A stretch of DNA of 64,000 nucleotides from DASPKX01 sp035627835. GTDB lineage: Bacteria > Verrucomicrobiota > Verrucomicrobiia > Limisphaerales > SXQI01. This document shows, piece by piece, positions 59,948 through 64,000 of this stretch (the stretch's first letter is position 1; each line of letters begins with the position of its first letter). Location: the NCBI GenBank assembly GCA_035627835.1, contig DASPKX010000079.1:32736-96735 (forward strand), given 5' to 3'. A program made the translations under genes and the position numbers. The notes under the pieces are model-generated. The model searched no databases and had not been told where the DNA came from. It worked only from the letters and a program-made list of their open reading frames with translations.

Positions 59948-59948
59948 C

Positions 59949-60635
59949 TCAGACCTCCTGTTTGGCAAAATCCGCGAGCGCCACCTTGGCGCTCACCAGC
60001 TTCCGCACCAAGGTTTGCTGCTCTTCAATGCGCTTGTTCGCGTCCATCACCTGGAATCCAAATTCCTTCGCCATCGCCTCGTACTCCTTCAGCAAACGGC
60101 CTTGGAAAATCTTAAAACTCTCATTCGGATCTTCCGACAACCCGAGGTCCATACCCGCTTCGAAGTACTTAAGCTCCGGACGCCCATCCAGAATGCGCTT
60201 CAGCGACGTCTCCAACTCGGCTCTAAAGAAAAACGTCAGGTCAGGCAAAGCGGCAAAGCTATAAAGCCCGCGCACCCAATCCATCGGGCAGCCCCGCACG
60301 GAGTCGCGCGCAAACGCGGTAAAGATGTAGCGATCGCACAACACGAGATAACCCGCGCGCAGCAGCGGCACTAGCTGCCGCTCGTAACGATCCGCAAAAT
60401 CGGTTGCGTGGATCAGGCTGAACGTGGTGGGCGTCAGCAGCTCGCTCTTTTTGCCGCGGCTTGTCGCGCTTTTCACGAGCGTCGAGGAATTCCACTCGCT
60501 GAAGAAAACCTTCACCCCTTCCAATTCCAGCCACCGCTTAAGCAGGTACACCTGCGTGGATTTCCCGGAACCATCGATGCCTTCAACTGCAATCAACCGG
60601 CCAGGGAAACCCAACTCTGCAAAAGTTTTGTTCAT
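59949..60635 (-). CDS. Thymidylate kinase-like protein B (divergent, tandem copy)
   Basis: 228 residues, MNKTFAELGFPGRLIAVEGIDGSGKSTQ: a full P-loop with canonical GSGKST. EWNSSTLVKSATSRG replaces REPGGT, and IHATDFADRYE, LCDRYIFTAFARD and AGMDLGLSEDPNES match copy A. A C-terminal helix (LVRKLVSAKVALADFAKQ) is extra. It thus retains an intact Walker A, whereas copy A has Arg in it, so the two may form an active/modulatory heterodimer (inference). It starts three bases after the site-2 protease gene ends and precedes copy A with overlap. Both belong to the thymidylate-kinase-like P-loop kinase superfamily. Confidence 0.78.
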   Translation of the reverse strand: MNKTFAELGFPGRLIAVEGIDGSGKSTQVYLLKRWLELEGVKVFFSEWNSSTLVKSATSRGKKSELLTPTTFSLIHATDFADRYERQLVPLLRAGYLVLCDRYIFTAFARDSVRGCPMDWVRGLYSFAALPDLTFFFRAELETSLKRILDGRPELKYFEAGMDLGLSEDPNESFKIFQGRLLKEYEAMAKEFGFQVMDANKRIEEQQTLVRKLVSAKVALADFAKQEV

Positions 60636-60638
60636 GCT

Positions 60639-61292
60639 TTAGCCTAGACCGTAAAGACGCCCCAAACCCCGAAAGGTCCCCTGCACCACAGCGCTTAACC
60701 CGCTCCGCACAGCCGGGATCTGCAAAACCAGAATGACAACGACAAAGCCAAATTGGGAAAGCCTCCAGAATGTGACGTTGCTCATGCCTATCGCGTTTTT
60801 CACGAGGTGCGAGCCGTCCAGGGGTGGAATGGGCATCAAATTAAAAAAGGCCAGGATGAGGTTCACAATCACCAACATGGCAAAAGCCTCCATCGCAACC
60901 GAGGAGCCGACCACTGAACCTACCTTGAAACCCGCCATCAGGATCACTGCCAGTATCAAGTTAATCCCTGGGCCAGCCATCGCGATAAGTGTGTCCTGCA
61001 CCCGGGGATTGCTTAAATTGGATGAATCCACTGGGACTGGCTTCCCCCAGCCGATAATAAACCCGGCCAGGCCCGAACCGGCGATCGACAGGTAAATCGC
61101 TAGCAGTGGCAGCACAACCGTCCCGAAAAACTCCATGTGGGCGATTGGGTTTATGGTCACGCGTCCAAGATTTTTCGCGGTGGGGTCCCCGCATTTCCAG
61201 GCCGTCCACGCGTGCGCAAACTCATGCAGCGTGAGCACCGGGATAAAGCACAGGTACAAAAACAAGCCCTGTAGTATCTGCTCCGAATCCAT
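60639..61292 (-). CDS. Site-2 protease family metalloprotease (M50)
   Basis: 217 residues from ATG 61292 (MDSEQILQGLFLYLC); the open frame continues upstream to 61424 but without domain similarity. The zinc motif HEFAH lies at residues 23-27 in the first membrane helix, and the third ligand is in PIPPLDGSHLV. Several other hydrophobic helices give five to six segments. This matches the compact SpoIVFB/Rip-like M50 group that cleaves membrane-bound substrates within the bilayer. No anti-sigma factor is nearby. First gene of the minus-strand run that continues into the kinase pair, ppx, pseudopilin and lipoprotein; divergent from the histidine kinase. Confidence 0.9.
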   Translation of the reverse strand: MDSEQILQGLFLYLCFIPVLTLHEFAHAWTAWKCGDPTAKNLGRVTINPIAHMEFFGTVVLPLLAIYLSIAGSGLAGFIIGWGKPVPVDSSNLSNPRVQDTLIAMAGPGINLILAVILMAGFKVGSVVGSSVAMEAFAMLVIVNLILAFFNLMPIPPLDGSHLVKNAIGMSNVTFWRLSQFGFVVVILVLQIPAVRSGLSAVVQGTFRGLGRLYGLG

Positions 61293-61414
61293 GTCGAGGC
61301 GCAACTTAGCGGCTCGCCCCCCGGCCTGCAACCGAACGTGTGGCCTTTGCTCTTGCGGCTCGCGCAGCCCTGATGGCCGTTGTAAGATGGCTTGCCCCAG
61401 GGCTGCAACACGAG

Positions 61415-62887
61415 ATGAAACCAACTCACGAACAGGCTGCCATAGAGTTCATCCAATCCATGGATGAAGCTGTGATCACACGGCTCATCGATTGCAGCAA
61501 TGATTGTGTGAAGTTTCTCGATGAGAACGGGGTCATTCTCTTCATGAACGCCCGGGGCGTCGAGTTGATGGAACTCGCCTCCGCGACCCAGGTTCTCGGA
61601 AGCAATTACACCGATTACTTCGACGGCTCTGAAAAAACCGCAGTCCAGCAAGCCTTGGCTGGCGCGCGCAATGGACAGGTCTCCCGTTTCACCGCTTATG
61701 CCCTGACGACCAAGGGCACGCCACGTTGGTGGAACATAATCATCGCTCCCGTGGGAGATGATCAACGCCGCTTGCTCTCCATCAGCAGGGACATCACTGA
61801 GCACATCCAGGTGGAGAAGGCGCTTCGCGAGAGTGAGGAAGCTTTTCGCAAGCTTTTTGAGGAAGGCCCTATCGCAATGCTGCTCAGTGATTGCAGCTTC
61901 CAGATCCAGAAGGTGAACAACGCCTTCTGCCGCATGCTCGGGTATGCTGAACGGGAGGTTCTCGGCCGCGCCCTAAGCACGATTTTAGATCACGACGAGA
62001 GCTGGTTGGATGAGGCCCAAACGCACCGTTTGCTCGGCGGCGAAGTATCGAGTGTGCAAATGGAGAAGCGATACCTCACCCGCCGCAAACAAGTGGTTTG
62101 GGGGCACATGACCATCTCTGTCATTCGCGATCCTGAAAACAAGCCGCGTTACACCGTGGCGATGATCGAGAACATCAACGACCGCAAGCAGACCCAGGAG
62201 CAGCTTCTCACTTACCAGGAGCAGCTTCAGACGCTCGCCTCGAATTTATCTTTGAGCGAAGAGCGGGAGCGCCGCCGCATCGCCACCAATCTCCATGACC
62301 GCATTGGCCAATCTCTGGCCTTCGCCAAGCTCAAGCTCAGCGCCTTGGCCAAAACAAGCCCCAACGCGACCGATGCCATCAACGAAGTTCGCGATCTGAT
62401 CGAGCAGGCCATCGGCGACACCCGCTCTCTCACTTTCGAGTTAAGCCCGCCGGTGCTGTATGAACTTGGGCTGCCTGCGGCCCTTGAATGGCTCGCTCGC
62501 AAGATCCAACGCGAGCACGGAATCGCCACTCGCTTCCATGACGACGGCCTGCCAAAGGTTGTCGATGAAGACATTCGCGTCGTCCTTTTTCAAGCTGTCC
62601 GCGAGCTGCTCGTCAACGTGGTGAAGCATGCTCGCGCCACCCATGCCCAGGTTTTGCTCCGCCGCGAGAGTGACGCGCTTCGCATCATTATCGAAGATGA
62701 TGGCGTGGGCTTTGACCCCGCCAAAATGGCCGGCGGCAGCGATGGGTCCGGCTTCGGTCTCTTCAGCGTCCGCGAGCGCCTTGACTACCTTGGTGGAAGG
62801 GTCAAGATTCGCTCTGAGCCTGGCCTCGGCACGCGCGTCACCCTCCTCGCGCCGCTGAAACTTTCGGGAGACGACGCCAAACCATGA
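61415..62887 (+). CDS. Cytoplasmic PAS-PAS sensor histidine kinase (NarL-partner type)
   Basis: 490 residues from ATG 61415, preferred over an upstream open frame to 61340 because the PAS region begins soon after. Two PAS domains (about 20-125: CVKFLDENGVILFMNARG; about 145-260: FRKLFEEGPIAMLLSDCS, FCRMLGYAEREVLG) lead into a HisKA_3 dimerisation domain, with the phosphoacceptor H294 in RRRIATNLHDRIGQSLA. The ATPase domain has VRELLVNVVKHARATHAQ (N box), IIIEDDGVGFDP (G1) and GFGLFSVRERL (G2). No membrane segment, so it senses an internal cue. The stop overlaps the start of its response regulator (ATGA). The pair is a complete two-component system. Confidence 0.93.
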   Translation: MKPTHEQAAIEFIQSMDEAVITRLIDCSNDCVKFLDENGVILFMNARGVELMELASATQVLGSNYTDYFDGSEKTAVQQALAGARNGQVSRFTAYALTTKGTPRWWNIIIAPVGDDQRRLLSISRDITEHIQVEKALRESEEAFRKLFEEGPIAMLLSDCSFQIQKVNNAFCRMLGYAEREVLGRALSTILDHDESWLDEAQTHRLLGGEVSSVQMEKRYLTRRKQVVWGHMTISVIRDPENKPRYTVAMIENINDRKQTQEQLLTYQEQLQTLASNLSLSEERERRRIATNLHDRIGQSLAFAKLKLSALAKTSPNATDAINEVRDLIEQAIGDTRSLTFELSPPVLYELGLPAALEWLARKIQREHGIATRFHDDGLPKVVDEDIRVVLFQAVRELLVNVVKHARATHAQVLLRRESDALRIIIEDDGVGFDPAKMAGGSDGSGFGLFSVRERLDYLGGRVKIRSEPGLGTRVTLLAPLKLSGDDAKP

Positions 62888-63534
62888 GCATAAAAATCCT
62901 GGTAGTTGACGACCATAAAATGATGCGCGAGGGCCTCAGCTCTCTGCTAAAAAAGGAGAGCGGCATCGAAGTCGTCGCTGAGGCGGAAAACGGCCGCTCC
63001 GCTGTTCAACTCACTTCTAAGCATGCGCCGGATGTCGTCGTCATGGACATTTCCATGCCTGATCTTAATGGCATCGACGCCACCCGACAGATCCGCTCGC
63101 GGAATCCGAACACGAAGGTGATCGCGCTTTCCATGCACTCGGATAAGCAATTCGTTGTCGAGATGCTCCGTGCCGGCGCTTCTGGTTACATGCTGAAGGA
63201 TTCGGCTTTTGAAGAATTGGCCACTGTCATTCGCACCGTCTCGCGTGATCAAACCTACATCGCCCCCAAGATCACCGGCCTTGATCTTGCCGAATATGCA
63301 GCATCGACTGAAAGCCGGCCCCTTCTGGCCCCACGTCTGACGGAGCGCGAGCGCGAAGTCCTCCAGCTTATGGCCGAAGGGAAAGGCACCAAGGAAGTCG
63401 CCGCCGAACTTGGCTTGAGCGCCAAAACCGTTGAAACCCACCGCCAGCACATCATGGATAAGCTCGACATGTACACAGTGGCTGAGCTGACTAAATACGC
63501 CATCCGTGAGGGTCTAACGACACTGGATGCCTAA
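62884..63534 (+). CDS. NarL/FixJ-family response regulator
   Basis: 216 residues: receiver domain 3-120 with DD (9-10), phospho-acceptor D55 in VVVMDISMPDLNG, switch Ser/Thr in IALSMHSD and conserved Lys in GYMLKDSA; linker; LuxR-type helix-turn-helix (about 150-210: LTEREREVLQLMAEGKGTKEVAAELGLSAKTVE). It is coupled by ATGA to the upstream kinase, which belongs to the HisKA_3 class that partners NarL-type regulators. Targets are unknown, but two nearby palindromes downstream (63609-63660) are plausible sites for it or for another dimeric regulator. Confidence 0.95.
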   Translation: MSIKILVVDDHKMMREGLSSLLKKESGIEVVAEAENGRSAVQLTSKHAPDVVVMDISMPDLNGIDATRQIRSRNPNTKVIALSMHSDKQFVVEMLRAGASGYMLKDSAFEELATVIRTVSRDQTYIAPKITGLDLAEYAASTESRPLLAPRLTEREREVLQLMAEGKGTKEVAAELGLSAKTVETHRQHIMDKLDMYTVAELTKYAIREGLTTLDA

Positions 63535-63608
63535 CGCCGCGCCGCTGACTTCTTACCGCGCGGTGGCAGGTGGAAATTGAAAACTTTGGCCACCGTTTTC
63601 CTGGCTTC

Positions 63609-63660
63609 AACCTGAAATCAAATTCAGGTTAGTCCTTCAAAATCAGGAATTTCCTGATTT
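63609..63660. promoter_or_regulatory. Two adjacent palindromes upstream of a response-regulator gene
   Basis: AACCTGAA (63609-63616) and TTCAGGTT (63623-63630) are perfect 8-base inverted arms around ATCAAA. AAATCAGGAA (63640-63649) and TTCCTGATTT (63651-63660) are perfect 10-base arms around one T. Both contain TCAGG/CCTGA half-sites, so they may be two binding sites for one dimeric regulator. The second ends 49 bases before the ATG at 63710. A terminator for the preceding gene is a less likely reading, since no GC-rich stem plus T-run is present. Confidence 0.45.
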
Positions 63661-63709
63661 GTCCGCATGATAAACACGCGACTATGGTTACGCCGTTCAA
63701 AACGAAACC

Positions 63710-64000
63710 ATGGGAACGGGCAACGGCGAAAAAGTGGAGATTCTCCTCGTGGAGGATAATCCGGACGATGTGGCGCTCACGCTCAACATCCTCAAAAAAG
63801 CTCGCATAACCAATCCAGTGAAAATACTCAAGGATGGCGATGAAGCCCTTGAGTGCATTCTGGGGACTGGCCGTTTTGCCAACCAGCCTGCAGCCCCTCA
63901 CCGGCTCATTCTGCTCGACCTAAACCTTCCTCGCGTGCACGGCCTCGATGTGCTCCGGAAGATCAAAAGTGACGAACGGGCAAAGAATCTTCCCGTTGTG
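63710..64000 (+). CDS. Rcp1-like response regulator (3'-truncated)
   Basis: The frame starts at ATG 63710 and runs off the window after 97 codons. The receiver begins VEILLVEDNPDDVALTLNIL with the acidic pair, continues with ILKDGDEALECILGTGRFAN (the enlarged loop of the Rcp1 group) and reaches ILLDLNLPRVHGLDVLRKI, which holds the phospho-acceptor Asp. Similar to the regulator at 31527-32150 and distinct from the NarL-type gene just upstream. Its partner kinase may lie beyond the window. Preceded by the two palindromes. Confidence 0.88.
   Translation, partial: MGTGNGEKVEILLVEDNPDDVALTLNILKKARITNPVKILKDGDEALECILGTGRFANQPAAPHRLILLDLNLPRVHGLDVLRKIKSDERAKNLPVV

Overview
The window reads as a compact chromosomal segment from a free-living member of the Verrucomicrobiota, probably a Pedosphaera/Limisphaera-like lineage. 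That placement is inferred from gene content, not from a marker-gene tree. The main clues are a pilus operon of the Akkermansia Amuc_1098-Amuc_1101 type (secretin, two bitopic proteins and a PilM-like ATPase), a paired DUF1501 and DUF1549/DUF1553 cytochrome-like gene set, an exosortase with its EpsI partner, several large secreted proteins sharing a C-terminal module common in this phylum, and a multidomain GH9 glycosidase. No rRNA, tRNA, CRISPR array, insertion sequence or prophage was seen. Genes are tightly packed and often overlap by ATGA.

Layout. 1-5.98 kb: PHP phosphatase (5' cut by the window edge), ftsY, a two-gene unit of an ABM-fold protein plus a B12-binding protein with the CarH photoreceptor motif, then alr overlapping an arginyltransferase-like gene, and tmk on the other strand. 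6-9 kb: glycosyltransferase, a small conserved-looking protein and an MFS exporter. 9-19.2 kb (minus strand): a run of four large secreted proteins followed by a DUF1537 kinase, pgsA and pgpA. 19.4-31.4 kb (minus strand): one long run of exosortase, EpsI, sugar-phosphate transferase, UDP-glucuronate decarboxylase, PilM(-PilN), two pilus-like proteins, secretin and a stand-alone 5'-3' exonuclease. It joins polysaccharide/exosortase functions to pilus assembly. 31.5-39.5 kb: response regulator, DUF2314 protein, MnmD-like methyltransferase, TPR protein, a toxin-antitoxin pair whose toxin is frameshifted, leuD, nadB and a periplasmic adaptor. 39.5-48.5 kb (minus strand): DUF1501 and DUF1553 genes, then the GH9 protein with a clear terminator.

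48.9-64 kb: rsmI, a signal-peptidase-like gene behind a frame-disrupted membrane-protein gene, and a three-gene plus-strand module of a triple-repeat scaffold ending in a roadblock domain, an MglA-type Ras-like GTPase and an MglB-like roadblock protein. Next come a TPR-like protein, a methyltransferase, a glycosyltransferase and a six-gene minus-strand run (site-2 protease, two divergent tandem thymidylate-kinase-like proteins, Ppx/GppA phosphatase, pseudopilin, lipoprotein). The window ends with a PAS histidine kinase, its NarL-type regulator, two neighbouring palindromes and the start of another response regulator.

The strongest candidates for undescribed biology are the scaffold-MglA-MglB module, the B12 photoreceptor-like protein without a DNA-binding domain coupled to an ABM protein, the tandem kinase pair, and the C-terminal module shared by four secreted proteins.
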